A stretch of 64,000 nt of DNA from Excoecaria cochinchinensis (taxonomy: Eukaryota > Streptophyta > Magnoliopsida > Malpighiales > Euphorbiaceae): positions 21,012,001-21,076,000 of the forward strand of contig CANTUQ010000055.1 of the NCBI GenBank assembly GCA_947683425.1. Direction: 5' to 3'. This document shows, piece by piece, positions 32,707-44,267 of the stretch. A program made the position numbers and the translations under genes. Each line of letters opens with the position of its first letter. Within the stretch, counting starts at the first letter, position 1. The notes beneath the pieces are model-generated. The model was not told the origin of the DNA and did not search any database. It saw only the letters and a program-made list of their open reading frames with translations.

Positions 32707-34768
32707 TGTGACGCGCGCCGGACCCCGCGGCCGCCCTTCTGACCACTCGCTTGAGGGCGATCGAGGCATTTGTGGGTCTGTTGGCAACTTGCAATGAATT
32801 GCAAGTGCATCTATTTTGGGCAACAAGGAGGTGTCATGGAGTCACCACCCAATAGAACATTGGGAAAGTTTCTCTCGCCTCGGAGAGCCTAAGACTGCGC
32901 TTAGTATCCATTTTAGGCCAACCAGAGGGGTCTTGGAGGGTAAACCTCTCGCCCTAAGGAGCCTAGGATTAACGTCAAAGTCTCGTGACACAATAGGTGT
33001 CTTGGAGGTCATAGTTCCAATGAGTGATCGGATAGACCTCTCGCCTCTTTGAGCCCAAAGACCAGAGCTGGGTTCGGGACTTCTCATCTATTTCTACCTT
33101 GATTATTTTATGATCAAATTTTAATTTCCAATAATTTGCTCTCTCTCCACACAATGCAATTGAATCAAAGCGTATTTATTCACATTTGGAAAGCGATAAA
33201 TGAACAAGAAAATAATGAAAGCGATAAATTACAATAACACAAGGAGCGGAATACAACTCCCTTTCATAAATGTGTGATACATACACGAATCGGGTGATTG
33301 CTTATTTTGAGGACTTTGGTCCTCGCATGCATCATTATTAAAATGGATATTTTTATTGTGAGGATTTTATTTGATAAAGAATAGGACATTGGGTCCTTGA
33401 TTTTGTGAAGAATTCAGTATATTTAATATAAAACGTTTGGCCGATTTTTTACATTAGCGAGAAATACAATAATTTTGTCTTATATAGGAGAAGCAATAAA
33501 TAAATATATGAAATATTTATAATAAGAAGATAGGGAACTAAACCAAGCGAGCTTTCCAAATGCGTCAGAAATCTCTCAAGCTCCACCCAGTCCAAGCAAT
33601 AGAAGCGTATTCTCACAAAACAAGCCAAAGGGATGTTAAAATATCGAAGAAAAGTCATAAATAAACATGAAAATTTGAGAGAACAAAGAGGAAAAAGAAA
33701 AGAAATTAAAAAGGCGGGACAGAAACCACCGACGGGCTATACTGAATGACCGATGGACGTCGGTTAAAGAGACCGATACGGCTCGTCGCTTACTCGAAGG
33801 AAGCCGTCTATGGGGGTGACCGACGGGTTATGCTAAAAGAAGACCGATGAGCGTCGGTCACAGCAGATGACCCATCGGTCACCTCTGTCCCAGAAAACAG
33901 AAGCTTTCCGAAAATCAAAAAAATAAGTTTTACGCAAACTCAAGAAGAATAATAGCAAGAAATGAAAACGAGGGCAAAAAAAAAGATAATATCAAAAATG
34001 GAGCTAAAAAAGGGATAGAAAAGGGTCCAGAATATTTACCCTCAGAATAACCTTCTTGGTTAGATTCCTTATTGTTGTATGGCTCCCCGCACGCTCCACG
34101 AGAAAACGAGATAAAAATCAAGAATGAGGAAAATAGGTTGTTTCCTTCTTGATTTTTCTAAAAACAGAATTTTTGGAATCAAAACCTTAGGAAAAACCAA
34201 TTAAATTTAGTTCCTTTTAATGGCTTGATTCTTGAATCGATTAAGTTTTTAGAAGTGTGTTTGTTGGAAGAGAGAGAAAATGCACGTGAATTTTTGCAGA
34301 GTTTCCCCTTTCGAAATTTTTCCAACCCTTTTTCTGAGAAAATTCAAAGTTTTTAGAAGTGTGTTTGTTGGAAGAGAGAGAAAATCCTACTAATACAAGG
34401 ATTAATCAGACGGCCCTGCCTTTTTGACCGACGAGCATCGGAATAATCCTTCTGACACAAGGATATAACCGACGGCCCTACCATTATGACCGACGGGCAT
34501 CGGACTAATCCTTCTGACACAAGGATTCATCGGTCCTACCAGCTGCCCGACCGGCTGGCCGTCTGTCGAGGAAAACATCCTTTTTGGACTTTTTTTAAAA
34601 AAAAACTCCCCGATTTTCTCCCCTTCTGCCTACAAAAGGTAAAAAGACTCGCTTCTCATGGAACATGGGACTAAAGCCTCCAAATCCAAACCGTTTGTAC
34701 AGGCTTGGATGCCGATTTCATCACAGGGTAACCTCTGATCCGGACCGTTCCGGGACACAGTGCTTACA
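32707..34768 (-). repeat. Element C 5' LTR, rearranged
   Basis: 2062 bp, TGTGACGCGCG to GTGCTTACA. Dyads lie at 33728-33890 and 34420-34565. A copy of the segment at about 34246-34282 recurs at 34345-34386, where it replaces the TATA box and first dyads present in the 3' LTR. This LTR has probably lost its promoter. Confidence 0.85.
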
Positions 34769-35427
34769 GGGGTGGTGATTTTGTGCCTCACACCAAATAT
34801 TTTCAATAAAGCCTTAAATTTGTAGTTAACGAAATGTTTTCCACCATCGCTAATAATGGCTCTACGGGCTCCATACCGAGTGAATATATTTTTCCTCAAA
34901 AAATCTAAAACAACCTTAGCATCACAAGTTCTAGTGGCTACAGATTCTACCCACTTACTCACATAGTCGACGGCCACTAGAATATATTCAAATCCATATG
35001 AAACCCGAAAAGGCCCCATAAAGTCTATCCCCCACACATCGAAAAGTTCTACCTCAAGCATATTAGTCAATGGCATCTCATCTCTCTTAGAGATATTGCC
35101 TACCCTTTGGCACCTATCACATGTTTTCAAAAAAATTTGGACATCCTTAAACATAGTAGGCCAATAAAAACCAGAAGATAAAATTTTCGATACCGTTCTA
35201 TTTGGCCTATGGTGCCCACTAGCTTCCCCACTGTGACAAGCTGTGATAATCTCACCCGTCTCTTCATCTGAGACACACCTTCTCAACACTTGATCAGCAC
35301 ACAAACGGAATAGGTACGGGTCATCCCAAATGTAATGTTTGGCATCAGCTTGCAGCTTCTTCCTTTGCTACCACGTGAAGTCCTTTGGCATGAATCCTCC
35401 TGCAAGAAAATTAACTATATTAGCAAA
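34769..35427 (-). pseudogene. Element F integrase, N-terminal part
   Basis: HHCC finger (ACHSGEA...HH, then CDRCQ) and two catalytic Asp residues (VWGIDFMG, SDGGKHF), continuing into FGVRHKITTP where element C interrupts. Two stops near 35370 and 35429 (TAG) replace Gln and Trp codons that are intact in element G. Confidence 0.88.
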
Positions 35428-36900
35428 CTAGGGAACAGAAAGCTCACTTGCAAATAGAGCGCAGATATGTTCATCAGGGAATAAATCTGAAATCTCCCCT
35501 TTCTCAATGTGTTCATTCTCTAGTATTGACAAGTGATCCACCACAAAATTCTCTGCTCCCTTTTTATCTTTGATTTCCAAGTCAAATTCTTGCAATAGGA
35601 GCACCCATCTGATCAATCTCGACTTAGATTCCTTTTTGTCAAACAAATGTCTCAAAGCCGCATGGTCTGACCACACCACAATTTTTGCACCCAGCAAATA
35701 CGGTCTGAACTTCTCAAAAGCATACATGATTGCAAGAAGTTCCATCTCAGTTGTGGTGTAGTTAACTTGAGCTCCTGTCAAAATATGACTTGAATAGTAA
35801 ACCGCACAAAATGCCTTATCTCGCCGCTGTCCAAGCACTGCCCCAACTGCAAAGTCACTAGCGTCACAAATTAATTCAAATGGCAAATTCCAATCCGGAG
35901 ATATAATCACCGGGGCTGAAATGAGCATTTGCTTCAAAGTTTCAAAAGCTAGCATGCATTCATTATCAAAATTAGAAACAACATCTTTCATAAGCAAATT
36001 GGACAAAGGCTTAGCAATTTTTGAAAAATCTTCGATAAAACGGCAGTAAAATCCTGCATGTCCTAAGAAACTTCTAATGCCTTTCACACTAATTGGGGGT
36101 AGTAACTTCTCTATTACCTCTACCTTGGCTTTGTCAACCTCTATCCCCTTCTCAGAAATTTTGTGCCCAAGCACAATGCCCTCTCTCACCATAAAATGGC
36201 ACTTTTCCCAATTTAGTACTAAATTAGTTTCCTTACACCTCTTTAGCACCAAATTCATATGCCTTAGACAGCTCTCAAAATCACTCCCATAAATGGTGAA
36301 GTCGTCCATAAATACCTCTATAAATTTTTCTATGAAGTCATGAAATATCGCCATCATGCACCGCTGAAACGTAGCCGGCGCATTGCACAACCCGAAGGGC
36401 ATTCTCCTATATGCAAATGTGCCATAAGGGCAGGTAAAAGCTATTTTCTCTTGATCTTCAGGGGCTATAGGAATTTGCAAATATCCAGAGTACCCATCTA
36501 AAAAGCAATAAAACCTATTTCCTGCTAACCTTTCCAACATTTGATCAATAAATGGCAATGGGAAATGATCTTTTCTGGTGGCATTATTTAATCTTCTATA
36601 ATCGATACAGACTCTCCAACCCGTAACTGTACGAGTTGGAATTAACTCATCTAGCCCATTCCTTACCACTGTCATTCCCCCTTTCTTAGGGACACATTGC
36701 ACTGGACTAACCCATCTGCTGTCGGAAATAGGATAGATTATACCTGAATCAAGGAGCTTAAGTACCTCATTCTTTACCACTTCTTGCATGGCTGGGTTAA
36801 GTCTCCTTTGTGGCTGAGTTACTTGTTTGCATTCTTCCTCCATGAGGATCCGGTGGGTTCAGTAGCTTGGATTTATCCCCTTTAAGTCTGATGTTTCCCA
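35428..36900 (-). pseudogene. Element F reverse transcriptase-RNase H
   Basis: The open 471-codon segment 36843-35428 contains RT motifs VCIDYRRLNNATRKDHFPLP, MPFGLCNAPATFQ and FMDDF, then RNase H with CDASDFAVGAVL and TTTEMELLA. It is closely related to element G. The sequence just upstream (36844-36923) is frameshifted relative to G. Confidence 0.9.
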
Positions 36901-36923
36901 TCCAATAGCTTCCTTGTGTTTTT

Positions 36924-38342
36924 TTAGTACCTCCAGCAACTTTTTTTCTCATCACCTGACAACAAAGAAGAAATGATTACTGATTTTTTTTCATTCTCTA
37001 AAAATAAATATTTTAAATAAGAAGAAAGAGGTTTAAGTTCAGAATTTGACTCCCCCATTTTTGGAACATGTTCTTCTTGCTGTTCTTCCACTACAACTGC
37101 TATCGCTTTTCTCTCCATCTCATCTTCCAATTTGTCATCATCCAATGAATGCACCACAATTTCATCCAGTGGATCAGCTACCAACACATTTTCCTGAGTT
37201 TCCTCCACACATTTATCTACTATATCAACAAAATAAATAGATTCCTCCATATCATTTAATGGGTATTTTTGAGCTTTATTCATATCCACCACTAGCTGTT
37301 CATCATTGAATCGTAGGGTAACAGTTTGACCATGTACATCGATCAAAGCCTTTGCTATGTTCAAAAATGGCCTCCCCACTATAAGTGGTATCTTATGGTC
37401 TTCCTCCATCTCCATTACTACAAAATCCACCGGGAAAATGAATTTTCCCACTTTCACTAGCAGATCTTTTATAACCCCCTTACGTCTCCTTACTGATCTA
37501 TCTGCAAGTTGGAGCCTCATGCCTGTCTCCTTGAGCTCTCCAAGACTAAGTTTCCTGCAAATAGAATATGGCATCAGATTTATGCTAGTACCTAAATCAC
37601 ATAGAGCACTCCCATAAAAATTTTCACCAATTTCACATGGTAATGTAAAACTACCTGGATCCTCCAATTTTTCAGGAATCTTATTCATTATTAAAGCGCT
37701 ATAATTTTTTGTAAGTTGCACGGTTCCATGCCCTTCTAATTTCTTTTTATTCGAGCATAATTCTTTCATAAATTTTGCATAATTGGGCATGTGAGCTAAG
37801 GCCTATGCAAATGGTAGGTTAATGTGCAGTTTCTTAAACATTTCTAAAAATCTAGCCAATTGCTCATTTTTCTTTACCTTTCTGGCCATAGCAGGAAATG
37901 GCAACCTATTAATATCAAGATCCTCTGCTCTGGGATTCACCAGACATTTACCTTTATAAATTGTAGGAGCGTTTTCATTTACTTCTAACATAGAGTTAGA
38001 GTTACTTACCTCTCGTGTAGGCTTTCCCTTACCTGAAGATGGTGAAGATGTTTTACCTTGGTCTTTGCCTTTTATTACCTCCTTGCCACTCCTCAATGTA
38101 ATTGCCTTTGCCTCTTCCTTGGGATTCCGATCTACATTTGAGGGAAAAGTTCCTAGTTGTCTATTAGACATCGAAGTTCCAAGTTGGCCCAATTGCGTTT
38201 CCAAGTTCCTCATGGACGCATCTTGATTTCGGTTCCATTGTTCTTGGGATTTCCACCTTGCTTCTTGACTGGCCATAAATTGTTGTTGGTTGTTCACAGA
38301 CTGTTGCTGACTATTCATGAAGCTAGCTAACATATCTTCCAC
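36924..38342 (-). pseudogene. Element F gag C-terminus and protease
   Basis: 37803-38342 holds the Gln-rich end of gag and the KEEAKAITLRSGKE motif of Athila elements. After a TAG at 37803-37805 (Glu in G) the frame continues with the retropepsin region (ALCDLGTSINLMP, IVGRPFL) and an acidic linker, ending in a frameshift near 36930. Confidence 0.85.
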
Positions 38343-38344
38343 AT

Positions 38345-39668
38345 TTAGCTTCTTTTCTTGTATAGGTGGCCTTGGTTGATAACCCGGTGGGTGATAAGCT
38401 TGAGAAAGGGATTGGTTTGAGCCCTATCCTTAATGATATGGTGGATAGGAGTTTTGGTAATTAGTGGAGGATTGCGGCTGGTATGACTTGTTGTGGTTAT
38501 GATGGCTATTTTGGTTGAAAGGGGCTCTTGTTTGTGGTTGAGAAGATGAAGCATTCTGACTTCCATCCCTCTAAGAGAAATTTGGGTGGTTCCTCAAACC
38601 TGGATTATAGGTGTTATTGTAAGGGTCATTCTTGCGGTAATCTCCTACAGCACTTACATCTCCCATTGCTCCACTTTCTTGACTATATTGACCGCTTTCA
38701 TACTGCCCACTCTCTTGAGAGACTGAGGACACATTTCGAACCTTAAATCCACTCATCTCCTTCTGCATTGATTCTATTTGTGCCTTCAGCATTGATACTT
38801 CATCCACATTATGTAGTCTTGGCTTTTTTGGAATACCTCTAGGAGCAGCCCATTGAGCATCATTTGCTACCATCTCATCCAGTATAAGAAAAGCTTCTTT
38901 TGGCACCGTATTCAAAAAGGAATCTCCTGATGATGCATCCAAAAGTGACCTTGTCTGTGGGGTAACTCCATCATAGAATAAAGTCATCAATTGATGTACA
39001 ACTATCTCATGGTGCGGACAGCTTCTCAATAATCTCCTAAATCTCTCCCAAGCCTCATGAAAAGGCTCTTCATTCATTTGAGAAAAACCCCAAATGATGT
39101 TATGAATTCTTGCAGTCTTAGTGGGAGGGAAAAATCTCATTAAGAATTTCTCTTGTAATTGCTCCCACGATCTTATTGATTGACTTGGTAACATCTGCAA
39201 CTAATCCCTTGCTTTGCCAATCAAAGTAAATGGGAACAATTTCAACCTTACTGCGTCAGAAGTGACACCAGGTATCTGAACTGTGTCACTGACCTCCAAA
39301 AATATATCTAAATGCTATGCAGGATCCTCCAATTCTGCTCCTGAAAACTGGTTTCTCTGTACCATAGTAATGGTTGCTGGCTTGAGTTCAAATTGCATTC
39401 CTCTAGGCAACACAATTGTCCGATGGTCTTCATTCCATCTTAGTACAGCATAGTCTCTTATTGTCCTCTGCCTTGGGACTTCTTCTCCATAATTACCCGG
39501 TATCTCTTCTTGTGCTCCTGGCACTTGTTCATTCTCGGGAGGAAATTCGCCAATAGGAGGAGGATTGTTATCCATGTTGTTACCTCTACTGGCTCTCCTG
39601 CCTTGGTGCAAAGTCCTCTCGATTTCAGGGTCATAGGGTGTTAATTTTTCTTGCCTCAATCTGCTCAT
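38345..39668 (-). pseudogene. gag: Element F gag
   Basis: The start at 39668 (MSRLRQEKL) corresponds to element G's gag start. The Retrotrans_gag core (LKLFPFTLIGKA, WEQLQEKFLMRFFPP, EAWERFRRLLRSCPHH) is clear. TAG codons at about 39315, 39201 and 38572 replace Gln, Trp and Trp of G. A frame change lies near 38400-38430. Confidence 0.87.
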
Positions 39669-39759
39669 ACACCACAACTACCTGAAAAGAATAAGAAATA
39701 ATAAAATAAAAAAAATAAAAACACATACAAATAAAAATCAAAACTTACTAACAACGCCA

Positions 39760-39778
39760 GTCCCCGGCAACGGCGCCA
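39760..39778 (-). other. Element F primer-binding site (tRNA-Asp type)
   Basis: The minus strand reads TGGCGCCGTTGCCGGGGAC, complementary to the 3' end of plant tRNA-Asp, as in Athila elements. Confidence 0.85.
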
Positions 39779-39784
39779 AAAACT

Positions 39785-41355
39785 TGAGGCGACCTCAGCA
39801 AGTGTACTGAATCGGCAAGTAATACAGTGGGGTAATTTTTAAGACCCCGAGTTATCGTACCCAAGGGACTGAATTGTGCAAGCGTTGATAAATAAATGTA
39901 TGCCAAAGAATTCCCAATTGTTGAGAGTGATAAGTTATGTAATGCAAAATTAAGACAAATAACTGATGAAATAATTAATTCAACAACGTTAAAATAATCC
40001 ATTTTAATAAAGATTTGATAAAATGATTAACAGATCTTGCTAAGGAATACCCATTCTTCCCATAATACCATGCAAATGCTTAAACATAATAATTTCATAT
40101 GCAATTCAGTGAATAACCTAGCCTATACCCTAGCCTGCCTTTCGGATCCAGCTTCTCTAAAACATTTACCTACCATCCCGGATTCAGCACATAAATTAGT
40201 AATCAAAATAGGTCTTAAGTCCTGAGCTTAGATGGTCCTACTATCCCGGATTCAGAGATCAACACTGAATTATCTCCCACCATTCTGAACCTATTAAAAT
40301 AGAAGTCCACAGATTTAACTACCATCCCGGATTCATCAAATCAATGAAAATCGATAGAAATATAGCAGAGTATGTGTAAGTACATGAGACGAATTACAAT
40401 CAAAGATTATCACGTTAGATCAATCTCAAACTTGCATTAATTTCAATAACAAACAGATTAATTTAGAGAAGATAAAACTGAAGTATATGCATAAATCAAT
40501 CCACACAAAGCATTCACAAGGTTATTTGGGATTTAAGGCATCCCTTAACAAGAAAAGGAACTACTCACTCATGATTGAAATAAAAACTGAATTAAATAGA
40601 GAGAAATTGATATTACCCATTTGAGATCTAAAAATGAAATTCTTACAATAATAAAAAATGACGTTTTTCAAACTGAATCAGCTAATAAGACTTCTAAAAT
40701 GAATGATAAATTCTCCAATCCCCAAATTCTCCAGATCGATCCCAACTGAATAATTAATTGTAAAAATATATGAAAAATCTAAACTTAGGTTGCAGAGAAA
40801 AAAATAATCTCTGACTTCCGTTCCAAAAGATCCCCCTTAATGTCTAACTTCAGCCCCTATATAACAGTTAAAGTCAAACGGTGGCATGACAATCTTTGAT
40901 TTTGTGCAGATTTTATTCACATGCATGATTTTCGGGTTGCACGGCGGTATGGAAGATCCTTACTGCCGTGTAAACGGCTTTTAGTCAGCCTCTTTGAATC
41001 TTTTCTCCCATGTACAGCGCCGTTAATCACGCTTCACACGGCAGTGAGAGAAGTCCTTACCGCCATGTAGCCTCCTACGTAACTCAAAGTCCTGATGTAC
41101 ACGGCGGTAAGACAGATCCTTACCGCCATGTGATGTTCTTCTACTGCACTATGATACTTTTCATTGTACACGGCAGTATGGAACTTCCTCACCGCCGTGT
41201 AAGCCACCTAAAACACCGAAAACAACATAAAAACTCACTTTAGTGTATCAAACAAAATCTAAAAATACTTTAACAAAAACACACTGAAATAAGGACTTCT
41301 AAACTCAAAAGTGAGCTGAAAATTCACATAAAACAACATAGATTTGAACTTATCA
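39785..41355 (-). repeat. Element F 5' LTR
   Basis: 1571 bp, TGAGGCGACC to GAACTTATCA. It contains the dyad array 40937-41203 and a minus-strand TATA box (CTGTTATATAGGGG, about 40855-40868) about 70 bp past the array. It shares the GACCTCAGCAAGTGTACTGA start and repeated CCCGGATTCA segments with related LTRs. Confidence 0.85.
40937..41203. repeat. Dyad array, TACACGGCGGTA type, element F LTR
   Basis: Four inverted-repeat units at about 40937-40973, 41035-41070, 41096-41133 and 41165-41203, each with arms TACACGGCGGTA and TACCGCCGTGTA around a spacer of about 12 bases resembling AGATCC. Same motif as 16183-16363. Confidence 0.8.
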
Positions 41356-41680
41356 TTAGTGACATGGGAATTGAAAGGATAATTGATTTTATAAGTTTAA
41401 AAAAATTTTTTTACCGTATTTGTCATAAGCATCAATTAGAATAGTAATGCAGTGACAGTTGATATCCATACCAATTGTGGGTATGAGGTGTCACAGGGAA
41501 TATATTTTGGGGCAACTTTAGAAATGAAAAACATTGTCCCATCGGTAAATATTAAATATAGCAAAGGAAAAAATAACTACGTCGCTAACAGTTGACATTT
41601 TAATGACAGAAAGTTATATTCCGTCAGTAAATGTATTATTTGCTGACGAAAGGTTTGAGTTTATCGGTAAATATAGTATT
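41356..41680. other. Unassigned 325-bp stretch
   Basis: Between element F's LTR and element E. It contains ATCGGTAAATA and CCGTCAGTAAATG-like short repeats reminiscent of CACTA transposon ends, but no terminal motif. No gene is supported. Confidence 0.3.
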
Positions 41681-44267
41681 TGTAAGGCTCCGACTTGTAC
41701 CCTTATCATTTAAAACACCATTGGGGTACGAGAGTGGCCTAAGTTGTGTAATTGGTCAAGTATAAGATTTAGGGACATAATTGGTATTAATTGAAAAGTC
41801 AAGGTTAAATTTTCTTATTTGACCCCTATGGACTTGAAAGCACAAAATGAGAAGTTGAGTATGTTAATGTATGAAATTAACTTAATTAAATGGCTAATGC
41901 TTGATTTAAATAAAGTCAAAGGAGTAAAAGGAAAATTGGAAAAGGGGACCATTGGGATAATGGCATGTGTGTGTCTAGAAAGAAGAGGAGACTTCATGGC
42001 TTATAAAAGAAAAAGAAGTCTGTGGATAGAGGAGCTATAAATCAATCTCTCCTTCCTCTTTTTTGGTAGCTATTTCCTACTTATTTCCTTCATAAAATCC
42101 TTTATTAAATTTCTACTCAAGTGTTTTGCAAGATAGGCAAATAAATTCAAGTATTTATGTAAGTTTTAAAAGGTAAGTGAGTTGGTAGTTTTTGTTCTCC
42201 TCCCATCCATGGCTCTTGAAGGGTGAGAGTCAAGTTTTATTATTTAAATTATGAATTTTTGATGATTTATAGAGGAGAGAGCTGTTAGAGGTAAAGGGAA
42301 ACAAAAAGAAGCTGAAATGGAAACGAAGTGAAGCAAAGAAGAGCAAGGAGAAAAAGGTTTAGGAATTGTGTGTTATTGTGCATAGTTGATGATGAAATGC
42401 TTGTTTTGAAATGTGTAAGAATGGTGTGTGTTGGTTTGAGTAGGTTTGTGGTTGATGAAATTATGAAAATGGTTGATTTGGGCATGTTGAGTTTCAAGGG
42501 GAAACTCTGCCCAAACCCTAGTTTGCCCTCGGTTATAAGTTGAGTTTGAGAGCTCTAAATTGCATGATTCTAGTTGGGTGGGAAAGCTAATACACTTATC
42601 CAAATATGTATAGAAGGAACCATGAACTAATTCTAGCTATAAGGTGCACTAAAATGGACTGAAATTTATGTTTTCACTCAATTTCTCCATAAACAACTAG
42701 GGTATAAATTAGCACCTTATAACTCTCTCCCCATTAGGAAGTACGATAAAGCTTGAAGTGAAGAAAGATAAGGTTGGGAACTCTTGTTACTTGTGATATA
42801 TGTTACTATAAGTAATTGAATTAATGATCATGTTACTGTGATTGTATTGAGTGACTGTGGTTGATTGGTTGTTGAGAAATTAAGTGAAAACATAAATTTG
42901 GACATATTGCAGTTATAGGGGAAATGCTGTCCAAATCTACTCTTGATCCAAACTTAGTGTTTAGGCCATACATCAGTCCAAGTTTATCCAAATTAGATGA
43001 TTCTAGTGGCATTTAAACTATGGCTTCCATGTCTACAAATGTCTTAGAAATGACTAGGATCTAATTTTTGCTCTAAGTGCCTTAAAATTGACCAAAATGG
43101 AAGGGGTTCTACTCTGGGAGGGTAATGGAAGTAGGTTCTGTTCCCAAGGCTATTTCTGGAGTTATATTGATCCAATTGTTTTGAATCAAAATTCTACTGA
43201 AACTAGACATCTAGGAAATTAACTTTAAAGAAGAGAGTATAGTTTAATCACATCTCTATTGTTCCCATAAAATTTTTAAATTTAGAACACAATTTTGTCC
43301 CTGAAATTGCTTAGGAAGAGTTTGTAATTTCAAGACCATATCTCCTACGATATAGGTCCAAATTATGTGAAATTTATTTCATTAGGAAGCTAAGATCCTG
43401 ATGAGCATTTTTTAGGAGACCATTTTTGCAAAAATTACGTTTACTATCTTAAAAATGCAGAAAAATTTGGAAGTTTGATTCAGCCCTGAGCAAAGTGGGG
43501 TAGAATGGGTTTACACGGCTAGCAAGTATTCCTGCCTGCCGTATAAAATTATTCTGCCACTTAAAAACTCATTTTTATTGCCCCACACAGTGACTAAGAA
43601 TGTTTGTCTGCCGTGTGACCTCAATTTTCGGCTTATTTTGGTCATTTTTCTTCTTGAATTGAACTTGAACTTCACCGAAACTTATTTGACACATGTCTAG
43701 AGCCATGTAATGAGTACATGAATGGTTACAACTTGGAAACACATATGACTAGAGTCACGATAATGAATAATTAATGAGGTAGTAAAAGGTATAATTAGCT
43801 AGAAATTAGTGAATGAGTTAAAAATGATTTGGCATATTATATTAATTATTTATGAGCAATATAATTATGTTGGAATTACTTATTGACAAGTTAGGATATA
43901 TTATTCATAATGACCTGGAAATAGTAAATATGCATGTAAATTATTAAATGTGACACATTTGTAGATGAGGTAAAATGTAAGTGTATAAACTAAGGTGATG
44001 CTATTATGTTCTATCAATGTTAGATATACAAGTTGACATGATTTGAAAATACTTGAGGAATAGATTAATACTTAACTAATCTTATTATTTCAATTAAATT
44101 AAAATCCCATATTCCACAATTTTACCATTAGCCACACTTGTCGAAACTTTTACTCAAATCTTAATTTGTCCATTTGGCAATATCTATCCCGTCAAATTAC
44201 ACAACTTTGATCATTACTCATCCACAATATGCTCAAATCCTTCTACGGTACATTTTAGGGTGTGACA
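41681..44267 (+). repeat. Element E: Tekay-like solo or truncated LTR
   Basis: About 2.6 kb from TGTAAGGCTCC to AGGGTGTGACA. A TATA-like CTATAAATC near 42034 followed by a pyrimidine-rich leader gives the orientation. A decayed dyad block lies at 43508-43625. Right of it the DNA enters element H's RT; no matching 5-bp duplication was found, so the left boundary is uncertain. Confidence 0.5.
43508..43625. repeat. Dyad units in element E
   Basis: Two inverted repeats with arms like TTACACGGC...GCCGTATAA. They are similar in motif and spacing to element F's dyads although E is a different LTR family. Confidence 0.55.

Larger units (their letters stand above)
17196..34768 (-). mobile_element. 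Element C: Tat/Ogre-type retrotransposon, decayed
   Basis: About 17.6 kb, minus strand. It has LTRs 17196-19363 and 32707-34768, PBS at 32688-32705, gag, protease with a G-patch-like segment, RT, two RNase H domains, integrase, and then a 6-kb tail with an antisense ORF, a bidirectional promoter, a sense ORF and tandem repeats before the polypurine tract. It sits inside element F's integrase. The target duplication is GCGGT/GGGGT (17191-17195, 34769-34773), matching at four of five bases. Many stops and frameshifts make it inactive. Confidence 0.88.
15428..41355 (-). mobile_element. Element F: degenerate Athila-type retrotransposon, split by element C
   Basis: Minus-strand Athila element. 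From its 5' end it has an LTR (39785-41355), a PBS resembling tRNA-Asp, gag, protease, RT-RNase H and integrase (39668 down to 34769, then 17195 to 16587 after the element C insertion), an internal dyad promoter (16157-16363) and a leader exon and intron (15428-16157). The env-like ORF and 3' LTR are missing; the break at 15427/15428 joins element B. Several frames are closed by stops and shifts. Element G is a well-preserved relative in this window and served as reference. Confidence 0.8.

Noticed and set aside
41815..42603. Short ORFs on both strands in element E
   Set aside because: They sit in LTR leader sequence and show no domain or conservation.
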